DNA from: JBASEY01 sp049652745
GTDB taxonomy: Bacteria; CSSED10-310
Assembly (NCBI GenBank): GCA_049652745.1
Contig: JBASEY010000055.1
Coordinates: forward strand, 1-55,414
DNA: 55,414 bases
Direction: 5' to 3'
Part shown: positions 8,599-18,083 of the stretch, in pieces
How the letters are laid out: every line of letters starts with the position of its first letter
Position numbering within the stretch: position 1 is the stretch's first letter
Made by a program: the position numbers and the translations under genes
The notes under the pieces: model-generated
What the model saw: only the letters and a program-made list of their open reading frames with translations
What the model was told of the DNA's origin: nothing
The model's database searches: none

Positions 8599-9286
8599 GC
8601 TTGTAAGGAATTATCAAATCGACGGCTGTGACGCGCCAGCTCAGGAACCCGATCCCAACCCCGGATTGTGCAGCAATCTGAAACAGGTTTTGGGGGCTAA
8701 ACTGACAACACACCATGCGCCGTACCAGAAGAACTGTGGGATAGAGTTCGAGAAACTCAAACAAGACGAGAACCAGCGGAAACTTGTCCTGGAAAAGAAA
8801 GACGAACTGCTGTTATCCCTGTAACTGACAGTTGTTTCTGAAATCAGAACCCGCACTGAAGACGAGATTTTGGGATCACATCACAGCATGCAACCGAGTA
8901 CATGTGATGACCAGATAGCGGCTTTACCAGAGCGTTTCTGCAAGGTTAGAGAAGCTGCTGCAGAGGAAGTTGACAAAGCAATAGAGTACATTGATATTCC
9001 TGATCAGATATTCAAAACAGAGATGATATTGATCTTTGGCCCAAAACCGTTAAAGCATCGATCATGAAAAAGCGAGATGAGGCTGAATGACCTGTAAGGA
9101 TAGGATAGCGTAATCATAAAGCAGAAAATCAGTGGTTCATATAAGAATTGTATTCTGGGAAAAACGTTCACCAACACTGCCTATAGAGATTCAGGAGACT
9201 CTTACATAAACCTATAAGTGTTGATATTTATTTCCACCAACCATAACAATGGCACGTTCACACACACACAATAAATTAATATAAAT
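8599..9286. other. Stretch between convergent genes with broken reading frames
   Basis: Plus-strand frames continue in pieces. One ends at 8824 (EFEKLKQDENQRKLVLEKKDELL) and another at 9067 (DDQIAALPERFCKVREAAAEEVDKAIEYIDI). Both are charged and helical and read like parts of one decayed gene, but I do not recognise the family. A short CA dinucleotide run lies near 9258-9270. I see no clear terminator between the two convergent large genes. Confidence 0.4.
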
Positions 9287-12200
9287 TTACAACGGGTCCC
9301 AACACGATGCTGAACCCAGGCCCGCCAAAAAGATCAATTGAGCGTCTTCGGCGGATACCACTCCATCGCCGTTGCAATCTGCAGCACATTCCTCCTCAAA
9401 AGTCGGTGAATATAACCCTATCGCCGTCATAAAGGCCAATTGAGCATCATTGGCGCTGATCACATCATCCCCGTTGATATCGCCATTGTGAATACAAAGA
9501 GGTGTCGGGGTATAGGTTGGAGCCGGTGTGGGCGTCGAGACGGATGTGCAATCCTGCGTACAACTGACTAGAACATCATCGATGTTCCAGCCGGAAAACG
9601 CCGCCATGTAATCCGTCGGACCCATGCACCAACGCAACCGAACATCACTGTACCCTGCCGCCCAATCCGTGATGTCGAATTCATGATAGGACCAACGGGT
9701 TTCATAAAGAGAACCGCCTATATGCCGCCAAAGCAGATTCCAAGTGGAACCTCCATCATTGGATATTTCGACAGATGCATGATCGAAAAACCAACTTTCA
9801 AGGTTGAGCCACCGCCAATAACTAAAAATAACCTCGTCGACATCCGAACAATCGAACGGCGTCGTCGTTAAATAAGTTTCCGGCAAATCATTCTGGTAAT
9901 ATCCGTCAAGATTATAGCCGACAATGTGGGTGCCGGTATAACCGGACGGAGGATTGCCCAGAATACCGGATGCCGGACCCCACTCCCAAAGATTCTCATA
10001 AATCCATTCAGGATCCGTATCCATGTTTTGCTCCATGATCACTTTCAATTCTTTCGTAATAGCAAAATAATATGACCCGTTGTTGAAATCATCCGTGCGG
10101 TTTCGGCTGCGATCGATCGCGAAAATCGAGAAATAATAAATACTGCAACCATCCAAATCCTTGATAAAAACGGAGTGTTCAGTAGTAAATTTTTGTTTGG
10201 TCACCACGTTTTCCGGCGGCGCCTGATCACCCCAGATCAACCCGGTCAATGCCGGTTCATCGGTGTTCCAAGATACTGTTAATGAATCGACTGTAACAGC
10301 AGCGACCGTGACGTTGGAAATGATCGGTCCTTGACAGTCGACAAATACCGTTTCAGTAATCTCACGTATTTCGCCTTCACAATCCTGATCCAGGTAAACA
10401 GCTTGGATCATATCCCCGTCGACAACCCGTAAATATCCATTACCGGAAAATATTTTCGAAGTCATGATCGTCCCGACAAATTCTGCTGTATTGGGACCGG
10501 TTTCCGTCAATAACACGCCGACGGGTAAGGGATTTGAATCAGAGCTGATAGTGACAGTAACAGTCTGGATGCTTGTCGGATTGGTATTCAGGTCTGAATC
10601 ATAAACTGACAATGTTATGTTTTCGGAACAATTGTAAAACGGTTGATCAAGAACGATAACACCGCATTCTGCCGGCCCGGCGGTTACCAGGCTTTGCTGC
10701 GGAAAAATATTTTGACCTGAAACCGTAATCAATACATCGCCTGGTGTTTGGGGAAAAAGTTCAAATACTGCGATTCCATCCTGACCGGTTATGCGGGTCT
10801 GGTGAATATCATTGTCTTTCCAGACACAGACGACAGCGTCTTCGATGGAACTGTTGCCGTCACCGACTGAAACCATGAATTCTGTTTTTCCCATCGAAAT
10901 TGTCGACGGATGGGAAACGACCGGGCTCATGTAGGCATCCGATCGAAACATCAAAGAACAGTCACCGAACAGCACATATTGGTTCATGACATCTTCGGTG
11001 CCATAGACAACTCCATAGAAATCATACATGTGTAGAATACCGCCAAGTATCATTTGCCCCAGGATATAGTTACCTCCGGGTATAGTTCCAGTGGTGTTTC
11101 CGGTAAGCGAATAGGTCAGGCCCAAAAACATCTGTGCCGGTTCATGCCAGGAACAGGAGGTCGAAGAACTGAACATACCGATGGCGCCTTTACCGCTGTT
11201 TTTCATCCAATGTTCAGCAAAACAGTCCACCGGACCGATAAAGTATCCGTTCGAACAGGAACCGTCCACGACAAAGGGCGTGTAGTATCCATTAGTCAGA
11301 GCATCGACATCATCACTGTGAAAACGTGGATTTACCCAATATGTACTGCCTCCGTGACCCAGATAAGACACCCAAAAACGACCTTCGTTTACGGCTTCCC
11401 GTATCTCGTCTTCACCATGCCCCAACGACTGATAGATTCGATCGGCCGTCGCATCGGGATTATGCATCAATAAACAGGCTTCCATTTCCTGTGAATACTC
11501 TTCGTCCGTCGGGCCGGAACCCTCATTACACGCTAAACCGGCGAACTTGTCGAGCCAGGTTCCAAACCCTTCCGGCGGCGTCTGTTCATAAGTCAGAATT
11601 TTGTCCAATTGAGCGTTCAATTCATCGGAATTTTGTGCGCTCAATCTTGAAATCAGTGCATCGGGAATTAAATCCGATCCCTCGAGCAACGTGAATTTTG
11701 AATCGGAAGCACAACTGGCAATGCCGAATAAGGGCTGAAGCTGCGGTCCGTCACCGACAAGCAAAATGTAAACCGGTTTTGAATCCCATGTATTCCAAAT
11801 GTACTGTAAGTAAGAATATATGGCTTTGCCTGTCGTTCCGCTAATGTCCGAACTCACCAAACGAGCATCGATACCTCGCTTGGTTTTCCAATCGATAAAC
11901 AGTGCCATATCGGATATCAAAGAACTGTGACAAATGACCAACATCGGCTCAGGGGCGGTCTCGATACCGATATTCAATAAATCAAAATTCAGTAAATGAG
12001 ATTTATAAAGTGAATAGAAAGTTGGAAAAACACGTTTTGGGCCAATATCCTGCCGGCTGTTCGTGGTAATAGTGATGGTCATATTCGTTGCAGCGAGAAG
12101 TTCTTCCGTCACAGGATTGATACGCAGCGGGTTGATCTCGATCGTGACAAAACGAAAGTCACGCATCCAGGCATCCTGAGATATTCGGCCCCAATCAGCG

Positions 12201-12640
12201 GGGTAAAAAGCGTTTTGTTGATAGATTTGGGAATCCAATGTGAAGGGTGGCAGGGGCTCAGATCGTTTGGTGCTGGGTTGAACCGGCCAAACGGTGAAAC
12301 GGTCTAATTGAACAGCGTCGATAACATCGATTTTGAGATCGACGACTGCATCAGGCGGCACGATGATATTTTTTCGTATCGCCGGTATTTGGGGAGCGCC
12401 TGTCTGCATCAACCAGCCGTTTTCAGGGATTTCCGGCAAGATGTATTCATTGGAATCATTGGTCTTTTCGATCGCCTCGATCCCGGGTACATGCAGGGTG
12501 AAAACAGTATCGTTCCCCACCATCTTTAAGGATCCAACTGATGGATAACGGTTATCGAAACGTTGTTCGAACGGAACCCAATAGCCATAAACGGACACAC
12601 AACAGGTAAACAACAAAAATAGGAAAGATAATCGTTTCAT
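9287..12640 (-). CDS. Gingipain-like (C25) cysteine protease with C-terminal dockerin
   Basis: This 1117-residue secreted protein begins with a signal peptide (1-20) and a C25 propeptide-like region. The catalytic domain contains YLGHGGSTYW with His429 and VVDGSCSNGYF with Cys462. The His-Cys spacing of 33 equals that of gingipain R (His211/Cys244). Ig-like and FnIII-like segments follow, then a MAM/immune-inhibitor-like beta-sandwich ending FSGWNIDDVLV, and a Pro/Thr linker. The C-terminus is a dockerin-type pair of calcium loops, GDINGDDVISANDAQ and ADCNGDGVVSAEDAQ. Its substrate is likely extracellular protein. The dockerin closely matches the end of the deiminase-like protein at 21157-22824, hinting at a common anchoring partner. 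GGAG lies 6 nt before the ATG. Confidence 0.88.
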   Translation of the reverse strand: MKRLSFLFLLFTCCVSVYGYWVPFEQRFDNRYPSVGSLKMVGNDTVFTLHVPGIEAIEKTNDSNEYILPEIPENGWLMQTGAPQIPAIRKNIIVPPDAVVDLKIDVIDAVQLDRFTVWPVQPSTKRSEPLPPFTLDSQIYQQNAFYPADWGRISQDAWMRDFRFVTIEINPLRINPVTEELLAATNMTITITTNSRQDIGPKRVFPTFYSLYKSHLLNFDLLNIGIETAPEPMLVICHSSLISDMALFIDWKTKRGIDARLVSSDISGTTGKAIYSYLQYIWNTWDSKPVYILLVGDGPQLQPLFGIASCASDSKFTLLEGSDLIPDALISRLSAQNSDELNAQLDKILTYEQTPPEGFGTWLDKFAGLACNEGSGPTDEEYSQEMEACLLMHNPDATADRIYQSLGHGEDEIREAVNEGRFWVSYLGHGGSTYWVNPRFHSDDVDALTNGYYTPFVVDGSCSNGYFIGPVDCFAEHWMKNSGKGAIGMFSSSTSCSWHEPAQMFLGLTYSLTGNTTGTIPGGNYILGQMILGGILHMYDFYGVVYGTEDVMNQYVLFGDCSLMFRSDAYMSPVVSHPSTISMGKTEFMVSVGDGNSSIEDAVVCVWKDNDIHQTRITGQDGIAVFELFPQTPGDVLITVSGQNIFPQQSLVTAGPAECGVIVLDQPFYNCSENITLSVYDSDLNTNPTSIQTVTVTISSDSNPLPVGVLLTETGPNTAEFVGTIMTSKIFSGNGYLRVVDGDMIQAVYLDQDCEGEIREITETVFVDCQGPIISNVTVAAVTVDSLTVSWNTDEPALTGLIWGDQAPPENVVTKQKFTTEHSVFIKDLDGCSIYYFSIFAIDRSRNRTDDFNNGSYYFAITKELKVIMEQNMDTDPEWIYENLWEWGPASGILGNPPSGYTGTHIVGYNLDGYYQNDLPETYLTTTPFDCSDVDEVIFSYWRWLNLESWFFDHASVEISNDGGSTWNLLWRHIGGSLYETRWSYHEFDITDWAAGYSDVRLRWCMGPTDYMAAFSGWNIDDVLVSCTQDCTSVSTPTPAPTYTPTPLCIHNGDINGDDVISANDAQLAFMTAIGLYSPTFEEECAADCNGDGVVSAEDAQLIFLAGLGSASCWDPL

Positions 12641-12855
12641 GTTTTTCTCCTGCCAAATATGGATTCAGTGTGCTGAAAACAGATTAAAAAGCACATTTTT
12701 CACTATATTCTACCGGTATTTACGATTTTCTTCAACATTACCGGTATTTTTATACCAGAAAACATAAATTTCCAGCAATACTGAAGACAGAAAAATTTAA
12801 TGTTTTGAGCCTGATTTCTATCAGAATATAAGATGATTAATTTTGAAGAGGACTT

Positions 12856-13749
12856 TTATCCCAAGGTGTACTGGTTTCGACCATTTTCTTTACTATCATA
12901 CATCAATGTATCGACACGTTTTAAGACACTTTCCAACGTATCATCGTGTCTGGAAAGCGTGGCTCCAAGTGAAACGCTCACGGAGATATTTTCGTCGTCC
13001 AACGTCAGATAGGCGCTTTGCACGATGGTCTTTATTCGGTCGGCTATTGTGACCAGCTCTTTTTCAGTGTTGATTTGAGGCAGCAAAATCAACAGCTCAT
13101 CACCGCCCCAGCGAGCCAAAGTGTCATTTTTACGCAACAAGTTGGCGATGGTACGGGTGACCATCAGTAAAACCTTGTCTCCGACATCGTGCCCGTGTTT
13201 GTCGTTGACGGACTTAAAATAATCGATATCGATAAAAACGACACCAAAATTTCGGCCGGAGATTCTCATTTCTGTTTGGCGGACATCGAACATCCTTTCA
13301 GCATAGCGACGGTTGCCGATTTTCAGTAAGGGATCGGATAAGCTCTCTTTTGTCTGTCGTTCCAGCTCTTTGAAAGTAAAGGTATCCTTTGAGTGTTCAG
13401 AAAACACTTCTATGGCGCCGATAATTTCGTCTTTTTTGTTTCTGATAGGAGATATCCGCACATAGACAGGAATTCGATGGCCTTCTTTATGATGCAGAAA
13501 GACAATGGCTTCTCTTTTTTCGCCGTCTTGGAGTGTTGAATGCAAAGGGCATCCACTCTTGCATAAATCCAGCCCGACAAAATCAATATGGCTCAGGACA
13601 TTGTCGGCACACCGTGTCCCAATGACTTCCGATGCTGAAAACCCCGAGATTTCTTCGGCGGCTTTGTTCCAATACAGAATTTTCTTGTTTTTATCCACAA
13701 CATAAGCGGCATCGAAGAGGTTATCCAAAAACGACTTATATATATTCAT
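12856..13749 (-). CDS. PAS-GGDEF diguanylate cyclase
   Basis: The 297-residue cytosolic protein has an N-terminal PAS domain (about 1-120) and a GGDEF domain (about 135-297). The active-site loop reads RWGGDELLILLP, a GGDEL variant compatible with cyclase activity. FIDIDYFKSVNDKHGHDVGD is the expected substrate-binding region. It should make cyclic di-GMP in response to a PAS signal. The PAS domain carries Cys63 and Cys67 in the sequence LCKSGCPL. The same motif occurs in the sigma-54 activator at 48786-50138, suggesting a shared redox or metal signal. I see no membrane segment. Confidence 0.88.
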   Translation of the reverse strand: MNIYKSFLDNLFDAAYVVDKNKKILYWNKAAEEISGFSASEVIGTRCADNVLSHIDFVGLDLCKSGCPLHSTLQDGEKREAIVFLHHKEGHRIPVYVRISPIRNKKDEIIGAIEVFSEHSKDTFTFKELERQTKESLSDPLLKIGNRRYAERMFDVRQTEMRISGRNFGVVFIDIDYFKSVNDKHGHDVGDKVLLMVTRTIANLLRKNDTLARWGGDELLILLPQINTEKELVTIADRIKTIVQSAYLTLDDENISVSVSLGATLSRHDDTLESVLKRVDTLMYDSKENGRNQYTLG

Positions 13750-14035
13750 ATCTCCATCCGTTCAAACCGTATAAAATCCTTTCCTTCTAATAAATTCCAC
13801 TGGAATATAAAGAATACGGAAAGTTTGTTGTTTATTTTTCCGCTCAAGCCACCACTTAACTCAAGCGAAAAGCCGAATAATTATAGCAAAAACGATGAAA
13901 AAACGCAAGGAAAAGCGGATTGGCTATCGACTCTGTTATTTCCAATATTCGCAAAACTCCAGCTAAATAGATAAGAGGAGACGTTTTGAAAGAGACCCAG
14001 GATCAATCACATTGGCAGGTTGTGGAGAGAAAATA

Positions 14036-14527
14036 TTATAGATATTTTTTTGACAGCATTGACCGCAATATATCGTTGGTTGCTCGGGTATTTCTTTCTA
14101 TCGACACAAAACAGATAATCATTTGGCCGAAGGCGATAAGCATGATACCTGCGATCACAATAGGCGCTCCTACAGCAAATCCTGAAAAGAGGGCTTTCTC
14201 AAAGTCAATATAACGAGGAGTATTTGCCGTTATGGCTGCGAAAGCGATGATACCACCTATGATTCCAAGCCAACCCAGTACCACAAAAAAGCTACCGTAA
14301 CCCAATAAAGTTTTGAATTCATAAGAGGTTTCATGATAAGAAGAAAAGACTTTGTCCTCTTCACGCCGATTCGATATGTTTATGGGTTCATTAGAATTAA
14401 CCAGTTGAGCGTCCTCCGGAACAGTGACTGTCGTGCCGCAGGTTTTACACTCTGCCACTTCTCCTTTTTTTAAAAATTGAGTTATTATGGTAGAATCACA
14501 GTTACTGCAACTAAACTTGTAAGCCAT
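14036..14527 (-). CDS. Zinc-ribbon protein with two membrane segments
   Basis: I start this protein at the ATG at 14525-14527 because AGGAGG lies about 9 nt upstream; an earlier in-frame ATG at 14599 lacks such a site. The 163-residue product begins with a zinc ribbon (CSNCDS, then CKTCGTTVTVPEDAQ). A polar linker and two hydrophobic segments follow (around FFVVLGWLGIIGGIIAFAA and VIAGIMLIAFGQMIICFV), then a basic tail. The zinc ribbon would be cytosolic. The function is unknown; similar zinc-ribbon/two-TM proteins are common and mostly uncharacterised. Confidence 0.7.
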   Translation of the reverse strand: MAYKFSCSNCDSTIITQFLKKGEVAECKTCGTTVTVPEDAQLVNSNEPINISNRREEDKVFSSYHETSYEFKTLLGYGSFFVVLGWLGIIGGIIAFAAITANTPRYIDFEKALFSGFAVGAPIVIAGIMLIAFGQMIICFVSIERNTRATNDILRSMLSKKYL

Positions 14528-14765
14528 CTCGATCAACCTCCTGTTTGGATTTGTCAATGTAATCGTCAGCAATATAAGCAATCGCACAATTCTTTTCAAT
14601 AGACTTGAATACCTGTATTTGTAGAGGCTTGCTTCCGGATTTATTGATGGTTATGATTCAACGGTCTTTGCGCTGTGATCGGCGGACTTGATCCATAGAT
14701 CGCCGAAAACAGCCAGGTTAACATGAACACCAGCTTAAAACGCTATTAGGAAAGGAGACGCCCTT

Positions 14766-15110
14766 ATGATTATTAGAAAACTTCAAGACCTTGAAATCAT
14801 GCCGACCGCCCATAAAGTGGATGCCCGCAATATGTATGACACACCGGATGCGGTTATTACGATTCTTACCCTGCAACCCGGCCAGGCTCTGAAACGCCAT
14901 ATCACCCCTGTGGACGTTGCCTTTTACGTGCTCAGCGGCACCGGCATCGTCGAAATCGGTGAAGAAAAGCTGGAGGTTTCAGCGGATACGCTCGTAGAAA
15001 GCCCAAAAGATATCCTTCACTGCTGGTATAACGAAAGCGACAAACCGCTTCGCGTCATGGTTATCAAGGCCCCGCGCCCCACACGCAAAACAGTGTTTGT
15101 CGGAGATTGA
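14766..15110 (+). CDS. Small cupin-domain protein
   Basis: The 114-residue protein is a single cupin barrel. Motif 1 reads LQPGQALKRHITPVDVAFYVLSG; motif 2 is around VESPKDILHCWYNES. Histidines at these points could bind a metal. AAGGAG precedes the ATG. A terminator follows, so it is monocistronic. Small lone cupins have varied roles such as isomerases, dioxygenases or sensors, and none can be assigned here. Confidence 0.75.
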   Translation: MIIRKLQDLEIMPTAHKVDARNMYDTPDAVITILTLQPGQALKRHITPVDVAFYVLSGTGIVEIGEEKLEVSADTLVESPKDILHCWYNESDKPLRVMVIKAPRPTRKTVFVGD

Positions 15111-15180
15111 TGACGTCATTCTCCAGCCTTGACGCCATGTCGATAAACTGATTATTTATCGATAAAAACACCTTTGATCG

Positions 15181-15239
15181 GGCTTCCCGCATAGAAAACG
15201 ACGTTTGTACCGTTTGCCGGAAGCCTTTATTGTTTATTT
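15181..15239 (+). terminator. Terminator after the cupin gene
   Basis: GGCTTCC (15181-15187) pairs with GGAAGCC (15219-15225), with an inner AAACG/CGTTT stem. The hairpin is followed by the T-rich run TTTATTGTTTATTT. A second, weaker hairpin (CGATAAA/TTTATCG) is at 15141-15161. Confidence 0.6.
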
Positions 15240-15288
15240 CAGACGACAATTCAACAGATCTCAGAAGACTGAATGCAGCTGAACGCTC

Positions 15289-16383
15289 TTAAGCCGGATT
15301 TCGAGCCGGCTGATTTCGGCGCCCGTGAACCGGGACTCTGATTTCGGGTTGTTCGGCCGTATCCGTTTTGATTATCAATTGCGACTGGAAACGTTCACCA
15401 CTGAAATCGACCGGAAGCGTCATTTCGATGGTCACGGTTCCTTCCGTATCCGGTTCAGAAACGCTGACGACGGCGGTTTTATCATTGCATATCACTTCCA
15501 ATACTTTGAACGGCGTGTCTTCAGTCCGCTTCAAACTGATAGATCCGGCAAGCGGATCATTCTCGGAGGCGGATCTCAGCACCAAAGCTTGCGGGCTCAC
15601 TTCGACAGGGCCTAATATCTCACCGGTAAAATAAATGTCATAGGTGGTCACTTTGTCCAATTCCGCCGTCACCACGATCTTGTCGCCGAAACGCCCGATA
15701 GGAATAGCGTCGGTCGGTGTGATAGTCAACGTGGCCTGTCGGTTTTTGCCCTCGCCTGTGTCGTCGAGCTTAATATCATAATATTCGGCATGATGCTGAT
15801 TATCGACCGCAACAGACAGTATTTTGACGTCCGGTAGCTTGGCTCCGGTGGCCGTCAAAATTTTCGGCTCGATCTCCTGCCTTTTCAATCGTCCCAAATT
15901 GATACGCTGCGGCTCAAATGCGAATAAAACCACAATGTCCGCAGAAACTTTGAGCTGCACATTTTTATTGTCAGGATCATTGGTAGTCACGGTGATGTTC
16001 TTGGTCAATTTTCCATGTCTGCCGACTGTTTTGAGTGTAACATCTATACTTCCTTCCCCGCCCGGGGGAATTTCTTCGGCGGATGACAGCGCCGCCGTGC
16101 AGCCTCACCCTGCCCTGACTTTTTCAATGACGAGTGTTTCACTGCCGCGATTCACGAATATAAATTTATTTGTCGCTTCATCACCTGCCGCGACCTGACC
16201 GAAATCATACTCCAAAGTCTCGAACGAAATAACCGGACCGGTAGCTCCAGGGATCAACTCGACGACTTTTTTCTGTTCCTCAGTATTTGTCGATGCAGGC
16301 GTCGATGTGCAGGCGCTGAATATAACCATACCCATCAACCCGAAAATGATTGTTAGATAGAGCGAGTGTTTAAGTGAAATCAT
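15289..16383 (-). CDS. DUF1573 lipoprotein, putative selenoprotein (in-frame TGA at 16105-16107)
   Basis: Reading through a single TGA gives a 364-residue protein. It begins with a lipoprotein-like signal (cysteine 25 in IFSACTS). The DUF1573 domain starts at about residue 50 (ISFETLEYDFGQVAAGDEATNKF). Its conserved motif, normally R-A-S-C-G-C-T, here reads R-A-G-TGA-G-C-T, with TGA as codon 93. Family-like sequence continues in frame: IPPGGEGSIDVTLKTVGRHG, then ITVTTNDP. A second Ig-like part follows (FTGEILGPVEVSP). The Cys position points to selenocysteine. AGGAG precedes the ATG. It is a paralogue of 47623-48684. The family's function is unknown; a redox or metal site outside the cytoplasm is plausible. 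Confidence 0.8.
16077..16107 (-). promoter_or_regulatory. Putative bacterial SECIS element (copy 1)
   Basis: On the minus strand, CGGCGG begins 8 nt after the TGA and pairs with CCGCCG around the 9-nt loop CGCTGTCAT. A G lies among the first two loop bases, and the loop starts at nt 14 after the TGA. This is close to the geometry I know for bacterial SECIS hairpins. The stem and its distance are identical in copy 2. Confidence 0.55.
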
Positions 16384-16414
16384 TTATAGCTCCTAATGAC
16401 GCAGGTTGCTCATC

Positions 16415-16434
16415 GTTTCGTCGACTGACGAAAC
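16415..16434. other. Perfect 8-bp inverted repeat upstream of the DUF1573 gene
   Basis: GTTTCGTC and GACGAAAC flank a 4-nt loop, 32-51 nt before the DUF1573 start codon. On the minus strand the T-run lies before the hairpin, not after it, so it is not a terminator for the GNAT operon. It may be an operator or a 5' leader hairpin. Confidence 0.4.
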
Positions 16435-16560
16435 AAAAAATCAGGGTAATTTCCCGCCGAAAACTTGTCAAGAAGGCAGACTCGGAGAAGAAAGAAATCG
16501 TGTAACAGTAACACTCTCGTTTTCTCTGAGGCAGTCTTTTCTTATGGAAGAATTTTGCTG

Positions 16561-17064
16561 TTAAACGGCTATACCTGGAGGTGGCAATTCTTTGACAAAG
16601 ATCATTTTACCGTCACCAGGAGCATAGAAATCTTTCAAAATAGCTTCAAGGTTGTAATGCGCCGAGAAATAAAATTTTTGGGTCGGCGCATATTTTTCTT
16701 TCGAGGAGGTTTCGATGTAAATTCGTCCCCCTCCCATATCGGCAATGATCTTTTCCGTCTCGGCAAGCAGTTGTTTTCCCAGCCCTTTGCCCCGAAAATC
16801 ATCGTGAACCGCTATCCAGTACAGATCAAAACTGTTGTTTGTTCCCGCAATACGACCGAAACACGAATAGCCGGCTGTTCTGCCGTCAACTTCCAAAAAT
16901 AGAAAATGATATCCGCTGACTTCACAGCCTTGGCTCAAAGCCGTCTCGGCCAGCTCAACGGCTATAGCGACTTCTTCGGCGTTGAAGAACCCTGAGGATT
17001 GCACAATGGTCCGAATGAGTTCCGGGTCGTTACTGTTGATCAAATTGCGAAAAAATTGACTCAT
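16561..17064 (-). CDS. GNAT-family N-acetyltransferase
   Basis: The 167-residue protein is a single GNAT domain. The acetyl-CoA-binding loop is HDDFRGKGLGKQLLAETEK, preceded by the strand FDLYWIAV. It is the last gene of a four-gene operon, its ATG overlapping the previous stop by 4 bp. An acetyltransferase next to lysine 2,3-aminomutase recalls the ablA/ablB pair that makes N-epsilon-acetyl-beta-lysine. However, AblB is longer and I cannot show that this is AblB. The substrate could equally be the product of the two ATP-grasp ligases. Confidence 0.85.
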   Translation of the reverse strand: MSQFFRNLINSNDPELIRTIVQSSGFFNAEEVAIAVELAETALSQGCEVSGYHFLFLEVDGRTAGYSCFGRIAGTNNSFDLYWIAVHDDFRGKGLGKQLLAETEKIIADMGGGRIYIETSSKEKYAPTQKFYFSAHYNLEAILKDFYAPGDGKMIFVKELPPPGIAV

Positions 17065-18083
17065 AAATCAGGTCGATCCGGTGTAACGGGCGTTTTGGTC
17101 GGATCGACACTATCCTCCACTATGCGTTGAACAGCCGCAGCATAACGGTATCCTGTCCTACTCACCGCAGCCGCAAACCCCGCATCTTCTGAAAGGCAGG
17201 GATTGGCATTGATCTCCAGAATCCAGGGTTGCCCGTTTCGATCGACCCTGAAATCGACCCTGGCATATCCCCGCAGGTTGAACGATCGCCAACATGCCAG
17301 CGACATCGCTTTCAAGCGCTCCAACAGAGCTGAATCCGATGCCGGAAAATCGAATTGCCGGATGGTGTGACGATATTCAAATGAATCCGTGTCCCATTTT
17401 GCTCGATAATCCACAATTTGCGGTTTTGCCGGACCGAAATTCTTGAAAACAATTTCCGCCGGATGCAACATCTCGACACCCGTTGAGTTCGCCAATAGCG
17501 CCATGTTGAACTCCCGCCCGTCAATAAACCGTTCAGCAAACCAATCACCGCCCAAAAGACGCTTTTTGCGGTCGATGGCCGCCACTATCTCAGATATGTC
17601 TTTTACTTCGATAACGGAATCGTGATCCATGCCGAGCGAAGCATGCTCCCAGACCGACTTGACGATCCATTTTCCATGAATAGGCTTGCATCCACCATCA
17701 CCGTTTTTCGGGGTAATCCATTCAGGGGTGTTCAAACCGGAAGCAGCCAGAATTTTCTTGGCCAGGATTTTGTTGGATGTCACGTAAACCGCATCCATCG
17801 GACAACCGGTATAAGGTATATGGAGCGATTCCAGCAATGCCGGCGCGAAATGCAGCAAAGATCCCTTTCCATCGACGGATTCGACAAGATTGAATACGAT
17901 GTCGGGCCGATGATCCAGCAGCGATGTTTTGACGGCTTCCATATTTAGATCGAAAGGAAGTTTCGTCACGGTGTGCCCGTTTTCTGTAAGCGCCTGAGTT
18001 ATTGACCGGATTTGCTCCAAAACATCCAATTCGTCCGGTAAGGGGTTATCGCTGATGCGATTGTAAAGGATGATGATTTTCAT
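17061..18083 (-). CDS. ATP-grasp ligase, D-alanine-D-alanine-ligase-like (second of pair)
   Basis: I place the start at 18083 because that ATG overlaps the upstream stop (ATGA) and opens directly with the Rossmann-like strand MKIIILYNRISDNP. The longer frame to 18266 runs back through the neighbour. The 340-residue protein shows the Ddl-like N-terminus (DIVFNLVESVDG, HIPYTGCPMDAVYVTSNK). The ATP-grasp core follows, ending in YARVDFRVDRNGQPWILEIN and ANPCLSEDAGF. The last segment differs from true Ddl (EVNTxPG). It probably joins a carboxylate to an amine using ATP within the KamA operon; the substrate is unknown. Confidence 0.82.
   Translation of the reverse strand: MKIIILYNRISDNPLPDELDVLEQIRSITQALTENGHTVTKLPFDLNMEAVKTSLLDHRPDIVFNLVESVDGKGSLLHFAPALLESLHIPYTGCPMDAVYVTSNKILAKKILAASGLNTPEWITPKNGDGGCKPIHGKWIVKSVWEHASLGMDHDSVIEVKDISEIVAAIDRKKRLLGGDWFAERFIDGREFNMALLANSTGVEMLHPAEIVFKNFGPAKPQIVDYRAKWDTDSFEYRHTIRQFDFPASDSALLERLKAMSLACWRSFNLRGYARVDFRVDRNGQPWILEINANPCLSEDAGFAAAVSRTGYRYAAAVQRIVEDSVDPTKTPVTPDRPDL

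Noticed and set aside
16415..16434. Terminator of the KamA operon
   Set aside because: On the operon's strand the T-run precedes the hairpin, and on the other strand A's follow it, so neither orientation works.
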